A stretch of 64,000 nucleotides of DNA from positions 1-64,000 of the forward strand of contig CAIXHP010000008.1 of assembly GCA_903919315.1 (NCBI GenBank), given 5' to 3'. The position numbers and the translations under genes are program-made. The stretch is from an uncultured Pseudomonadota bacterium. GTDB taxonomy: Bacteria > Pseudomonadota > Alphaproteobacteria > UBA9219. The notes beneath the pieces were generated by a model that saw only the letters and a program-made list of their open reading frames with translations, was not told the origin of the DNA and did not search any database. Each line of letters begins with the position of its first letter. Position 1 is the first letter of the stretch. Positions 1 to 8,345 of the stretch are shown piece by piece.

Positions 1-75
1 CGCTATTCCAAAGCAACCTACGCCGCCAAGTTCTCCTCCATCGCGGGCATCGTCAATCTCATCGCCGGTTTCTGA
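1..75 (+). CDS. C-terminal end of an unidentified protein (partial)
   Basis: An open frame enters from the left edge and ends with TGA at 73-75, giving 24 residues that finish in IAGIVNLIAGF. The tail is hydrophobic and could be the end of a membrane or secreted protein. Nothing here identifies a family. The frame is supported only by the absence of earlier stops and by normal codon use, so this is a weak call. Confidence 0.35.
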   Translation, partial: RYSKATYAAKFSSIAGIVNLIAGF

Positions 76-135
76 ACCCAGCTCATCCGCCCAAGGCCCA
101 CCCGCGCCCAATTCCCTCCGACTTTCGCAACAGGT

Positions 136-774
136 CTATTGCGCCGCAGCAACGAAGTGTCTGAGCCATTCGTCCTGAAGCTTCCAATTGCCTCTCAGGA
201 TAAAACTGGGGTGAAAAGTCGGCAGAACCGGTGTGCCGGGGAGTAGCCGACAGTCCAGCGTTTGGCCCACATGCGCCAAAAGGCCGTTTTGGCCGGTCAA
301 GGCCCAAAAGGGCGTGCGGCCCAGCGCGACGACGAGGCGCGGCTTCCATGCGGTCAAGGTTGTGCCGAGGTGTTTGATTTCATGGGAGAAATCGCCCCGG
401 CACCATGCGCTGCCAAAGGGGCCGTATTCTTCGGCGATGGGGCAGCCTTGCTGGGCGGCGGCGCGGCGCGAGGTGAAGAAGTGGTCGACCTTGTTGCCCG
501 GTGGCTGGAAGCGAAAGACGTTGGCGACGAGGCTGCGGGAACGGTCGATGCCTGCTTTGACCAGCATGGTGTTCAACAATTGGCCGCTGCGCCCGACAAA
601 GGGCTGGCCGAGGCGGACTTCGTCCGCGCCCGGCGCTTCGCCGACGAGGACGAGGCCGTTCCATGCCGAGCGCTCAAGCGGCCAGCCGTAATCCACCTGC
701 GGCAGGGGGGCGGGGGCGGCGTTGGGGAGGAGAGAGCTTTGCGCGTCGTCGGGGGCTGGGCGGCTGCGGGGCAT
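136..774 (-). CDS. Uracil-DNA glycosylase family protein (family 4-like)
   Basis: The 212-residue product carries the family 4 type motif GEAPGADEVRLGQPFVGRSG near residue 45, followed by a second conserved block VANVFRFQPPGNK and a C-terminal HPSFIL motif. In this superfamily these segments form the active-site water-activating loop and the DNA-intercalating loop that remove uracil from DNA, the first step of base excision repair. The N-terminal cysteine pair that binds the 4Fe-4S cluster in classical family 4 enzymes is not evident, so it may belong to a cluster-less or divergent subgroup. The start at MPRSRPAP is the first ATG in frame. It stands alone on the minus strand, 333 bases from the tRNA gene. 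Confidence 0.82.
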   Translation of the reverse strand: MPRSRPAPDDAQSSLLPNAAPAPLPQVDYGWPLERSAWNGLVLVGEAPGADEVRLGQPFVGRSGQLLNTMLVKAGIDRSRSLVANVFRFQPPGNKVDHFFTSRRAAAQQGCPIAEEYGPFGSAWCRGDFSHEIKHLGTTLTAWKPRLVVALGRTPFWALTGQNGLLAHVGQTLDCRLLPGTPVLPTFHPSFILRGNWKLQDEWLRHFVAAAQ

Positions 775-1107
775 GGGGTATCTTTCAGGGTATTTGGTGA
801 GGATAAGCGTTTATCCGTATGATAAGAAAGAGGAAAAATTCGTGTCTGGGGCGGAATGATGGGGTGGCGCGGGTCGGTCGGCGGGGCGATGGGTGCGGGT
901 GTGCGGGAGAGGCGGCGGGCTGGGTTCCTTCCTCAAAAGGCGGCATCGCGCGGGCGGCGGCCGTTGCGGGATGGGCGGGCTGCCCGGTCGTTTTTGTCTG
1001 TTACAGATTTGCGCGCCTCATGGCTATCGAAAATGTTGCGTCGCGCCGCGCCGAGTGCTACATCGCCTCCTCCAACTCCGTTCGGCATCCCCGGATGCCC
1101 TCAGGTT
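775..1107. other. Intergenic stretch, no gene seen
   Basis: This 333-base interval between the glycosylase start and the tRNA gene holds only ORFs that overlap the tRNA or lack any recognisable protein features. It should contain promoters for the two flanking genes, but I cannot pick out convincing -35/-10 pairs. Confidence 0.5.
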
Positions 1108-1182
1108 GGGTGCGTAGCTCAGCGGGAGAGCACTACCTTGACATGGTAGGGGTCACAGGTTCAATCCCTGTCGCACCCACCA
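1108..1182 (+). tRNA. tRNA-Val (anticodon GAC)
   Basis: The 75 bases fold as a complete cloverleaf. The acceptor stem is GGGTGCG paired with CGCACCC, the D-arm is AGCTCAGCGGGAGAGC, and the anticodon stem CTACC/GGTAG encloses the loop TTGACAT, which places GAC at the anticodon. The T-arm contains GTTCAATCC. The discriminator base is A and the CCA tail is encoded. GAC reads GUC valine codons. It is a single tRNA gene with no neighbouring RNA gene. Confidence 0.97.
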
Positions 1183-1207
1183 GTTTTTGCGCAAAGCGCA
1201 AAAACTG
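1181..1207 (+). terminator. Perfect inverted repeat directly after tRNA-Val
   Basis: CAGTTTTTGCGC and GCGCAAAAACTG form a perfect 12-bp stem with an AAA loop, starting inside the encoded CCA. No T-run follows the stem on either strand, so it is not a textbook intrinsic terminator. Its position suggests it ends or processes the tRNA transcript. Confidence 0.55.
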
Positions 1208-1301
1208 TCGCGCCGAAGCCTCTTTGGCGAAGGCGGACGGATGAAGCCTGATTCTCCCAACTCGTTTGATTCTGGATGAATGCAGACTGCCCGCCGCCCT
1301 G

Positions 1302-1940
1302 CTATCCGTCGACCTGTCGGCCGTTTCGCCATAGATAAAGAAACTGGTTGCGGAATGTCTGAACGACAGGGGCGTTGCGCAGGACGACGACTTGTCGTTT
1401 CTTCCATAAAATAAAGCCGATGCGGTCGGCGTAGATGCAATAGGTGATTTTGCCCAGCATTTCTCGGGGGACGGTTCGATAGCATTTCCGTGGCAGATTT
1501 AGTCCTTCATACCCTTCGGGAATGAGGGATTTCGTATTGACCTGCATTCGGTCACGCCAATCCAGATAGTGGCGTTTTGCCTGTTCTGGCCACAGGTCTT
1601 CGCTTATGGAGGCGGTCAGGATTTCTTCGTGCGGGTGTCGAACGGCCGCGAATATGTCTTGATTCATTTTCTGGATGAAGTCAGTGCCTGAAAACCGATA
1701 AACGGTCGAAATATCTTCGACTTGCCGCACACCACCTGACAGAGGAAACTCGACCCCCTGCGCTTCGAATGCATTCTGAAGCGCCTGCGTGGTTTTTGTG
1801 TGCGGTCGTTTGCGCCCGCCTTCAAAATTCTTCACCGCCGTCAGGGACAGCCCCGCCTTTTTGGCCAGATCGCTTTGCTGCCAATTCAAAAGTCCGCGCG
1901 CGGCCCGCGCCAGCGGAGGGGTGATAACGGTGTCTATCAT
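1302..1940 (-). CDS. XRE-family transcriptional regulator with a C-terminal sensor-like domain
   Basis: Residues about 8-66 form a Cro/C1-type helix-turn-helix (NWQQSDLAKKAGLSLTAVKN) followed by the AQGVEF segment common in alphaproteobacterial XRE regulators. The remaining 145 residues are not DNA-binding. They end in a block with alternating hydrophobic strands and a final FRNQFLYLWRNGR, which resembles the PLD-like effector half of TrmB-type regulators; that resemblance is by eye only. The gene is transcribed away from the solute-binding protein at 2053 and shares its upstream region with it, so mutual or self regulation is plausible. The target and ligand are unknown. Confidence 0.75.
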   Translation of the reverse strand: MIDTVITPPLARAARGLLNWQQSDLAKKAGLSLTAVKNFEGGRKRPHTKTTQALQNAFEAQGVEFPLSGGVRQVEDISTVYRFSGTDFIQKMNQDIFAAVRHPHEEILTASISEDLWPEQAKRHYLDWRDRMQVNTKSLIPEGYEGLNLPRKCYRTVPREMLGKITYCIYADRIGFILWKKRQVVVLRNAPVVQTFRNQFLYLWRNGRQVDG

Positions 1941-1950
1941 GGCTTCGAAT

Positions 1951-1986
1951 TTAGCACATTAAAGCTAATAAAGCTCTAATTTTAGG
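1951..1986. promoter_or_regulatory. AT-rich candidate operator/promoter between the XRE gene and the solute-binding gene
   Basis: Just upstream of the regulator's start lies an AT-rich tract with two copies of AAAGCT nine bases apart (1961 and 1970) and the inverted pair TTAGC (1951-1955)/GCTAA (1964-1968). Its base composition stands out from the GC-rich surroundings. Short repeats beside an XRE gene are typical of autoregulatory operators, but binding is inferred only. Confidence 0.3.
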
Positions 1987-2052
1987 AAAATGGATTTGCT
2001 TTCGTCGTAGGCCACTAATCTGTTGCCTAGATAAAGCGAAAGGGCATTCATT

Positions 2053-2889
2053 GTGAAGCATGCGTTTTGGAAGAGTCTCGTTCTGTTGGGGTTGCTCTTG
2101 TCGGGCCTGGCCGCGATGAAGGAAAGCAGCCAGCGTTCGTCACGCGATGAAACCGTCCTTGAACGGGTGAACAGAACCGGCGTTATCCGCTGCGGTTACG
2201 TTCTTTGGCCGCCCTATTTAACGCTTGATCTGAGCACAGGCCAAAAGTCCGGCATTGCTTTTGATTTTATGGCGGCGTTGGCGGATGAAATGGGTTTGCG
2301 CGTTGAGTGGGTGGAGGAAACAGGCTGGGGAAATTTTCAGGAAGGGCTGAACACGCATCGTTATGACATGATGTGTTCTCCTGTGTGGGTCTCTGGTCTG
2401 AGGGCTCGATCAGCACTGTTGGTCGCCCCCATTTATGAAAACGGCCTGTATGCTTTTGCCCGTGCCGATGACGACCGTTTTCAGGCAGGGTTCGACGCGG
2501 CAAACAAGAGCGACATTAAAATTGCCGTTGTTGAAGGGGATCCATCGCAAGCCGTTCGGCGTGCGCGTTTCCCCGATGCGCAGGAAATCGCATTATCTCC
2601 GAGCGTGGATTCAGGCCAGCTTATGCTCAACGTGACGGGGCGCAAGGCGGATATAATCTTCGATAATCTCTCTGCTGTTGAACGGTTTAATCGGGGGTCG
2701 ACGATGAAACTTCATGCAATTGCCAAACAAACCCCCGTGCGGATGTTTTCCAATGCCTTCGCCGTTAAGCTGGGTGAAACGGAGTTTAAGGAGGCGCTCG
2801 ATTCTTCCATTGCAGCCCTGTTTAAGGGGGGCGTGGCTGTACGAATTATACAGAAGTACCCCTCAGTCCAGTATCCAACATTTCCCTAG
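2053..2889 (+). CDS. Periplasmic solute-binding protein, family 3 (amino-acid ABC transporter type)
   Basis: The 278-residue product starts at GTG with AAAGGG nine bases upstream. A signal peptide (KSLVLLGLLLSGLAA) is followed by the family 3 core: VNRTGVIRCGYVLWPPY, then GIAFDFMAALADEMGLRVEWVEE, and a second lobe beginning around IKIAVVEGDPSQAVRR. Proteins of this family bind polar amino acids or other small ligands for ABC importers, or act as sensory modules. No permease or ATPase gene is adjacent, so it is an orphan binding protein whose ligand cannot be told from sequence. It is divergent from the XRE regulator. Confidence 0.8.
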   Translation: MKHAFWKSLVLLGLLLSGLAAMKESSQRSSRDETVLERVNRTGVIRCGYVLWPPYLTLDLSTGQKSGIAFDFMAALADEMGLRVEWVEETGWGNFQEGLNTHRYDMMCSPVWVSGLRARSALLVAPIYENGLYAFARADDDRFQAGFDAANKSDIKIAVVEGDPSQAVRRARFPDAQEIALSPSVDSGQLMLNVTGRKADIIFDNLSAVERFNRGSTMKLHAIAKQTPVRMFSNAFAVKLGETEFKEALDSSIAALFKGGVAVRIIQKYPSVQYPTFP

Positions 2890-2986
2890 AGACGGTGAAA
2901 GCGAAAGGGCGGCATCATCCTCGTGTTCAGCGGGGGGGGGGCTGTGTGGACGGGGCTTTGGAGAGGAAGAAGTCGTAGGACGAGCC

Positions 2987-3529
2987 TTACTGCTTCGTCG
3001 CTCTTAACAGCCCAAGGTCATAGCCCATGTTTGCCGCACGGGCCTTGACCGTTTGTTCCAAAGCTTCTGTCGGACGGGGTGTTCGGAAGAGCAGCCAGAG
3101 GTAGCGACCGGACGGTTCGCCGATGATCGACCAGTCGTAAGCGTCGCCGTGATCGAGAACCCAATAGTTCCCGTAGAAGGGCCAAAAGAACGACACGCGT
3201 AGTTTGGCGTTTTGGCTGCTGTCCACCACATAGGCTTGGGCTTCGGCGGATTCCACCGGAGCATCAAGCCGTTCGCGGCGACAGGAATTGACGACTTTGA
3301 TTTTGCCGTCCGGGCGGAGGCTGTAATCAGCCGTAACGGCCTCGCAGCCTTGCTGAAAAGGAGCTTCATAGCGGGCAATCTCGTACCAGCGCCCCAGATA
3401 TTTTTGCAGATCAACCGCCTTGGCCGGTTCCGGCACCGCCGGATTCCCGACGGGCCTTTGCGCACACCCCGCGACAGCCATAAGCGCAGCGAGGAATAAT
3501 GGCTTTAGCAACTTTCCGGCCTGTGTCAT
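2987..3529 (-). CDS. blc: Outer-membrane lipocalin lipoprotein (Blc-like)
   Basis: The product has 180 residues. A lipoprotein signal with lipobox VAGC puts the lipidated cysteine at residue 22. The lipocalin signature GRWYEIARYEAPFQQGC follows, with the family's later blocks NSCRRE, WPFYGNYWVLD and the C-terminal LWLLFRTPRP. Bacterial lipocalins of this length are anchored in the outer membrane and bind fatty acids or lysophospholipids under envelope stress. The gene is monocistronic, with a 464-base gap on its 5' side and the solute-binding gene converging on its 3' side. Confidence 0.9.
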   Translation of the reverse strand: MTQAGKLLKPLFLAALMAVAGCAQRPVGNPAVPEPAKAVDLQKYLGRWYEIARYEAPFQQGCEAVTADYSLRPDGKIKVVNSCRRERLDAPVESAEAQAYVVDSSQNAKLRVSFFWPFYGNYWVLDHGDAYDWSIIGEPSGRYLWLLFRTPRPTEALEQTVKARAANMGYDLGLLRATKQ

Positions 3530-3993
3530 TCACTGCGACCTTTCTTGGGACAGATGGATTTTTCTGCTTTCTTCAGACAGGGAAGATCATAGCGGGCACA
3601 CGGTCAATCAACCTCATCAATTCAAAGGGCGAAGCGGCGTTTGAACCGGCAATCCGACTGCTGGGTGTGTGGCTGTTACCTACATCGCCGCAAGAGGCTG
3701 GCTTGTTACAGGGCATTATTATGACCGTTGGTATGACAGGGCGTTTATGGCGGGGGTCCAGTGTTGGCGGACGGCGGTTTCGGTGAATTGTTCTTGCTCC
3801 GTTGCTATGGCTCCTCTTGAAAGGGCGGCCGAATCGCTCTCGTCCGTGTGAGTCTTTTGCCACAGGGCGGCGCATATTTCGGGGCGCAACCAGATCCCTA
3901 TCGACATATCTTTGTTGTCGGTCGAAAACGTCTTTGACGTTTCCATTTCTGCCCTCGTTCCGCATTACCTCAACCAAATTCCGGGAGAAGACC
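3530..3993. other. Intergenic stretch upstream of lipocalin and porin genes; no gene seen
   Basis: These 464 bases separate the divergent lipocalin and porin genes. The ORFs listed here lack family features, ribosome sites and plausible composition. The interval must hold both promoters and probably a long porin leader, but I cannot assign specific sites. Confidence 0.45.
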
Positions 3994-5514
3994 ATGACGA
4001 TGAAGGCGCGCACCCTGTTGTTGGCCTCGACGGCCCTTGGTTTTATGATGTCGTCGGGCGCGGCTCATGCCGACAACGCCGACAAGGAACAAATTCGAGC
4101 GTTGCAGGCGCAAATTCAGGCGCTCACGCAGCAGTTGGGCACGCTTGCCGATAAAGTTGACGCGCAGGCGAAGGTTCCGGCTCCGGTTAAGGCGGCTTCG
4201 GCGCAGCCGGTCGCTTCCGAAGGCGGGAAGGAAATTCTTCCGGGCGTTAAGGCGACTGTCGGCGGCTATATTGAAGCGGCGGGTATTTATCGTTCCAAGA
4301 ACGAGACCACGGACATCGGTTCCAACTGGAATACCGCCATCCCCTTTGACAATTCCGTCAACGCGCATCAGTCCGAGTTCCGTGGCACGGCGCGGCAGAG
4401 CCGCATTTCCTTGCTGTTGGAAGGCAAGGTCGATGATGCCATGACGATCACAGGCTATGCCGAGAGCGATTTCCTCGGCGCAGCGCCGACGGCCAATTCG
4501 ACGGAAACCAACAGCTATAACCCCCGTCTGCGCATTGCCTATGCGGGCGTTGACCGCAGCGATTGGGGTCTGCATGTCTTGGCCGGGCAGACGTGGAGCA
4601 TGCTGACGATGAACAAGGCCGGTATCCTTGCGCGTCAGGAATATGCGCCCATCGGCATTGATGCTCAGCCGACCCCCGGGTTCACCTGGACGCGCAATCC
4701 GCAGGTGCGCGTTGTGAAGGATTTTGACGACAAAAAGTGGTGGGTCGGTTTGTCGGCGGAAAGCCCGCAGGCCAATCTGGGCGGCATCACCGTTCCCGCT
4801 ACGGTCAATGTGACCAATACGGGCGTTTCGCAGCTCAGCACGGCTTCGTATTCGACCGACTTTGCGCCGGATGTCATCGCCAAGGTCGCTTATGATCCCG
4901 GTTGGGGGCATTTTGAAACGTTTGGTGTCATGCGCGTTTTCCACGACACGGTGCTGGCGACCGGCCATAGCAACGCTCATATCGCGGGCGGCGGCGGATT
5001 CAATGCTTTGCTGCCGGTTATTCCGAAGGTTCTCGACCTTCAGGGCAGCATTATGTACGGCGAAGGACTGGGGCGTTACGGCTCGGTGCAGTTGCCGGAC
5101 TTTGCCATTGCGCCGAACGGCGCGCTCAAGCCGCTTGAGACCCTCACGTGGATGGTGGGGGCCGTCGCGCATCCCGATCCGACGTGGGACCTCTATCTCT
5201 ACGCCGGAGCGGAACGCGTGGGACGTAGCAACCAGTCCAACACGAACTATGGCTATGGCGATTATGGCTTGAACAACTCGACGTGCTACACAACAGGCGC
5301 TCTTTCCGCGACGGCGTGTCCGGCGCAAACGTCTGACGTTTGGCAGATCACGCCGGGCGTGTGGAAGCAAGTGTACAAGGGCAACTATGGCATGATGAAG
5401 GTCGGCGCTCAGTACTCGCTGACGCGTCGCAACGCTTTCAGCGATGCGCAGGGCCTCGCACCGCATGCCTTTGAGAACATCTCGATGGTTTCGTTCCGCT
5501 TCTATCCGTTCTGA
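3994..5514 (+). CDS. Outer-membrane porin with N-terminal coiled coil
   Basis: The start at 3994 is chosen because GGGAGAAG lies just upstream and MTMKARTLLLASTALGFMMSSGAAHA is a clean signal peptide; the ORF track start at 3802 adds 64 unlikely residues. The mature 480-residue protein opens with a short heptad-like segment (EQIRALQAQIQALTQQLGTL), as in trimeric porins with a periplasmic coiled coil. A beta-barrel follows, with many alternating strands, and the chain ends in the C-terminal phenylalanine signature (SFRFYPF) recognised by the Bam machinery. It resembles the DcaP/general porin group of proteobacteria. Substrate is unknown. A strong terminator follows, so it is a single-gene transcript. 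Confidence 0.83.
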   Translation: MTMKARTLLLASTALGFMMSSGAAHADNADKEQIRALQAQIQALTQQLGTLADKVDAQAKVPAPVKAASAQPVASEGGKEILPGVKATVGGYIEAAGIYRSKNETTDIGSNWNTAIPFDNSVNAHQSEFRGTARQSRISLLLEGKVDDAMTITGYAESDFLGAAPTANSTETNSYNPRLRIAYAGVDRSDWGLHVLAGQTWSMLTMNKAGILARQEYAPIGIDAQPTPGFTWTRNPQVRVVKDFDDKKWWVGLSAESPQANLGGITVPATVNVTNTGVSQLSTASYSTDFAPDVIAKVAYDPGWGHFETFGVMRVFHDTVLATGHSNAHIAGGGGFNALLPVIPKVLDLQGSIMYGEGLGRYGSVQLPDFAIAPNGALKPLETLTWMVGAVAHPDPTWDLYLYAGAERVGRSNQSNTNYGYGDYGLNNSTCYTTGALSATACPAQTSDVWQITPGVWKQVYKGNYGMMKVGAQYSLTRRNAFSDAQGLAPHAFENISMVSFRFYPF

Positions 5515-5538
5515 CGGGTAGGCGGTAAGGACGAGAAA

Positions 5539-5575
5539 ACTTGAGCCGCCCTTTGGGGCGGCTCAAGTCGTTTTT
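5539..5575 (+). terminator. Intrinsic terminator after the porin gene
   Basis: ACTTGAGCCGCC and GGCGGCTCAAGT form a 12-bp stem around CTTTGG, followed by CG and a run of five T. It lies 24 bases after the porin stop and before the converging hypothetical gene. Confidence 0.9.
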
Positions 5576-5586
5576 GGGGCTTTGGT

Positions 5587-5991
5587 TTACAGCCAAGAGA
5601 AGCTTGCGTCGCGTGCCGCTAAGTATATGAAGGAGTTCCAGTCAAACACGTAGATGTAGTTTCTGAAGGCATCCGATGGAATCGAAGGTAGTTTTGTCGG
5701 TGGGGATGGTAGCTCCTCGATCTTGCCAGTGTCGATGCGCGGGGCGCTTGGTTCCTCGTCGCTCAGGGAAGATTCTGGTGGTTCGGAGACCCAGTACAGA
5801 AGGCCCGTTAGGACGACTTCGGCAGGGCGGTGCGCTTCGCGCACGGTATCATCACTTGAGTCAAGATTGCCGACCCAAATATCCAGTTTGAGCCGGGCTT
5901 CATGCTTCGCAAAGTCCAGCGCCACGGCGATCAGCGTGGCATCATGAAATCCATTGGGCAGGGTTTGGTCTATATCGTCCAAGGTTGTCAT
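5587..5991 (-). CDS. Hypothetical protein, 134 residues
   Basis: This is a soluble, acidic protein opening with MTTLDDIDQTLPNGFHDATL, followed by alternating beta-strand-like segments (EARLKLDIWVGNLD, PAEVVLTGLLYWV), a proline-rich low-complexity middle, and an aromatic tail (YIYVFDWNSFIYL). The NGFHDATL opening recurs in small uncharacterised proteins that I associate with immunity-like or DUF families, but I cannot name one. It has no signal peptide or membrane segment. It converges on the porin terminator and has pyrophosphatase 127 bases further along on the same strand. Confidence 0.55.
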   Translation of the reverse strand: MTTLDDIDQTLPNGFHDATLIAVALDFAKHEARLKLDIWVGNLDSSDDTVREAHRPAEVVLTGLLYWVSEPPESSLSDEEPSAPRIDTGKIEELPSPPTKLPSIPSDAFRNYIYVFDWNSFIYLAARDASFSWL

Positions 5992-6118
5992 GGGGCTGTT
6001 CTTTCTTGCGGATTAGTACCCTTGATTGAAGCTTCGCCGTAACGGGCGGCGAAGAATCGCGCGCCCGTTTAGAGGACAACCGTCTGAGACGAACCTTGGA
6101 CCGACTTGAATCGAGGGC

Positions 6119-6652
6119 TTAGGCTTTTGCCTTATGGCGTTCGATGCCTTTCAGGATCATGCTTTCGGCTTCGGCGGTGTCGATCCATTTGCTGATCTTC
6201 ACCCATTTGCCTTTTTCGAGGTCTTTGTAGTGCTCGAAGAAATGGCCGATTTGGTCGCAGAGGATTTCCGGCAGATCTTTGTAGGACTTGATCCCGTGGT
6301 AGAAGGGGTTGAGCTTGTCCACCGGCACGGCGAGAATCTTTTCGTCCTGGCCTTTTTCGTCTTCCATCATCAACGCGCCCACGGGGCGGCAGCGGATGAC
6401 GCAGCCGGGCACGACCGGAACTTGGCTGACCACCAGAACGTCGCAGGGGTCGCCGTCTTCGGACAGAGTGCCGGGGATAAAGCCATAGTTGGCGGGGTAA
6501 TACATCGCCGTGTGCATGAAGCGGTCGACGACCAGCGCACCGGACTCCTTGTCGATTTCGTACTTCACCGGCACGCCGCCGACGGGGATTTCGATGACGA
6601 CGTTGATGTCGTGCGGCGGCTTGGCGCCGGTCGAGATTTTGGAGATATCCAT
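6119..6652 (-). CDS. ppa: Inorganic pyrophosphatase (class I, soluble)
   Basis: The enzyme hydrolyses pyrophosphate to two phosphates in the cytoplasm, pulling biosynthetic reactions forward. The start at 6652 gives 177 residues, the usual family I length, beginning MDISKISTGAKPPHDINVVIEIP. Upstream ORF sequence is basic and unrelated. The hallmarks are all present: the KYEIDKESGALVVDRF block with the catalytic Lys and Glu, YPANYGFIPGTLSEDGDPCDVLV with the metal-binding aspartates, and the C-terminal EHYKDLEKGKWVKISKW. It lies 86 bases downstream of the exporter ATPase on the same strand and could be co-transcribed with the polysaccharide operon. Confidence 0.97.
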   Translation of the reverse strand: MDISKISTGAKPPHDINVVIEIPVGGVPVKYEIDKESGALVVDRFMHTAMYYPANYGFIPGTLSEDGDPCDVLVVSQVPVVPGCVIRCRPVGALMMEDEKGQDEKILAVPVDKLNPFYHGIKSYKDLPEILCDQIGHFFEHYKDLEKGKWVKISKWIDTAEAESMILKGIERHKAKA

Positions 6653-6738
6653 GGCAACACCTGTTTGATGAAAATTGAACCCGGCTCGGCTTTTACAGGA
6701 AAAAGACGGGGGAGGCAATCGGGGGAAACGGCCCGCGT

Positions 6739-7548
6739 CTAGCCCGCGCCGCTGTCGTTGAGATAGGCCTGAACCACGGTTTCGGCATCGCCGTCCATGC
6801 GGATGTGGCCTTTCTCGAGCCACAGGACGCGGGTGCAGAGGGCGCGGATCATTTTCATGTCGTGGGTCACCATCACGACGATTCCCGCCGTGGCGACGAG
6901 GTCGCGGAGGCGTTTTACGGCCTTTTTCTGGAACGCGACGTCGCCTGCGCCGAACACTTCGTCGATCAGAAGGATGTCGCCCCGCAGATAGGTCGAAATG
7001 GCGAAGGCCAGACGCACATACATGCCTGACGAATAGGTGCGCACGGGAAGGTCGATGAAATCGCCCAGATCGGCAAAGGCGACGATGTCTTCGGCGCGCG
7101 TGGCGATTTCCTTGGGCGTGCAGCCCATGGCGAGGCCGCGATAGATGATGTTCTCGCGGCCCGTGGCATCCGGCTCGAAGCCGAGGCCGATGTTGAACAG
7201 CGATTGCAGCGTGCCTTGCACCGTGATCGTGCCGCCTGCGATGGGGTAGATGCCGCCGATGGTTTGCAGCGTCGAGCTTTTGCCCGCGCCGTTGCGCCCG
7301 ATGATGCCGACGCGCTCGCCGCGCCGGATTGTCAGGCTGACACCATCCAGCGCCGTGATGTAGTCGCGGCGCTGCGATTCCAAGGGCTTATGGCCGAAAA
7401 GCGAGAAGAGGCCGACTTTGATGCTGCCTTTGACGTACGGCCCGATGGGATAGCGCAGCACGACGTTTTCAAGCTCGATCAGACAGCCTTCGGCGCTGCG
7501 GCGTTCCAGAGGCGGGGAGGGGGTGAAGGGCGCTGGGGCGAGGGTCAT
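6739..7548 (-). CDS. Polysaccharide-export ABC transporter ATP-binding protein (KpsT/Wzt type)
   Basis: This 269-residue ATPase has Walker A GRNGAGKSSTL (about residue 91), signature YSSGMYVRLAF, Walker B ILLIDEVFGAGD and the switch histidine in VMVTHD. An N-terminal extension with VKGSIKVGLFSLFG before the ATPase core is typical of O-antigen/capsule exporters. The chain ends at about residue 269 with no extra C-terminal carbohydrate-binding domain of the Wzt kind, so export need not be coupled to chain-end recognition. The start at ATG 7548 lies 8 bases after the permease stop. The longer ORF in the track reads out of frame through the permease gene. Confidence 0.92.
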   Translation of the reverse strand: MTLAPAPFTPSPPLERRSAEGCLIELENVVLRYPIGPYVKGSIKVGLFSLFGHKPLESQRRDYITALDGVSLTIRRGERVGIIGRNGAGKSSTLQTIGGIYPIAGGTITVQGTLQSLFNIGLGFEPDATGRENIIYRGLAMGCTPKEIATRAEDIVAFADLGDFIDLPVRTYSSGMYVRLAFAISTYLRGDILLIDEVFGAGDVAFQKKAVKRLRDLVATAGIVVMVTHDMKMIRALCTRVLWLEKGHIRMDGDAETVVQAYLNDSGAG

Positions 7549-7556
7549 GGGGGCGC

Positions 7557-8336
7557 TCAGTAGAAAAAGATGATTTTGCGCTCGTTGCGCCGCAGCATTG
7601 TCAGGGCCAGAACCCACAGGCCTGCCGCCCAGACCAAAGCCAGCCCGTATTGGCGCAGGGAGGGGTCGACACCGTCGAGCAACGGTTGGCGCAGGATGTC
7701 CATCAACGCGGCGATCGGGTTGACCGCCGTCAGGTCGTGCAGCAACGGTTTGTCGAACATCGCGCGCGGCAGGAAGATCGGGGACACATACCAGATGATT
7801 TGGAGAATCAGGCCAATGAACTGCTGAAAGTCGCGGAATTTCACGTTGATGATGGCGCTGATGATCGCCAGCGGCGCGCCAAAGACCAGCAGGGTCGCCA
7901 TAAAGGGCAGGATGTATATCCAGCGCCATGAAAACACTTCCGGCGTTAGCGCCAGCGTATAAAGCGCGAAGCCGCCGAAGGATAGGCCAAACACGATGCA
8001 ACAATACAGCGTGGTGCGCAGCGGATAGATCGCCATCGGCAGGCGCACTTGCCGTACATAGCCTTCGGCGGTCAAAAAGCTGACCGCGCCCAGCGTGATG
8101 CAGCCCGTGACGAAGTCCCATGCGATCAGGCCGGAGAAGATGTAGACCGAATAGACCGAGAAAGGCTGGTTGAACACGATGTTCAGCACCGCCGATATAA
8201 TGATCGTCAAAAGCAGCGGCTGCAGCGCCACCCACAGGATGCCCAGATACGAACGCCGGAAGCGGGCGCGCAGATCGGACAACGCCAGATGCGTCCAGAA
8301 ATGCCTATAGCGGAGGATGTCGTTCAGATAGCTCAT
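7557..8336 (-). CDS. Polysaccharide-export ABC-2 permease (KpsM/Wzm type)
   Basis: This 259-residue inner-membrane protein has about six hydrophobic segments. Its N-terminal amphipathic stretch RYRHFWTHLALSDLRARFRRSYLGILWVALQPL is the signature start of ABC-2 polysaccharide permeases. It would form the channel through which an undecaprenyl- or lipid-linked glycan leaves the cytoplasm, with the ATPase encoded next. It sits 9 bases after manC and 8 bases before the ATPase gene, so manC, permease and ATPase are very likely one operon. Confidence 0.93.
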   Translation of the reverse strand: MSYLNDILRYRHFWTHLALSDLRARFRRSYLGILWVALQPLLLTIIISAVLNIVFNQPFSVYSVYIFSGLIAWDFVTGCITLGAVSFLTAEGYVRQVRLPMAIYPLRTTLYCCIVFGLSFGGFALYTLALTPEVFSWRWIYILPFMATLLVFGAPLAIISAIINVKFRDFQQFIGLILQIIWYVSPIFLPRAMFDKPLLHDLTAVNPIAALMDILRQPLLDGVDPSLRQYGLALVWAAGLWVLALTMLRRNERKIIFFY

Positions 8337-8345
8337 GGCGCTGGG

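Noticed and set aside
819-1244. ORF spanning the tRNA-Val region
   Set aside because: It overlaps the tRNA gene completely and has no protein-like features.
3573-4013. 146-residue ORF in the lipocalin-porin gap
   Set aside because: It overlaps the porin start and its composition is that of noncoding reverse-strand translation; no ribosome site.
3970-5466. A 498-residue minus-strand ORF covering the porin gene
   Set aside because: It is the antisense shadow of a well-supported porin with signal peptide and terminator; its translation is arginine/histidine-rich without any family feature.
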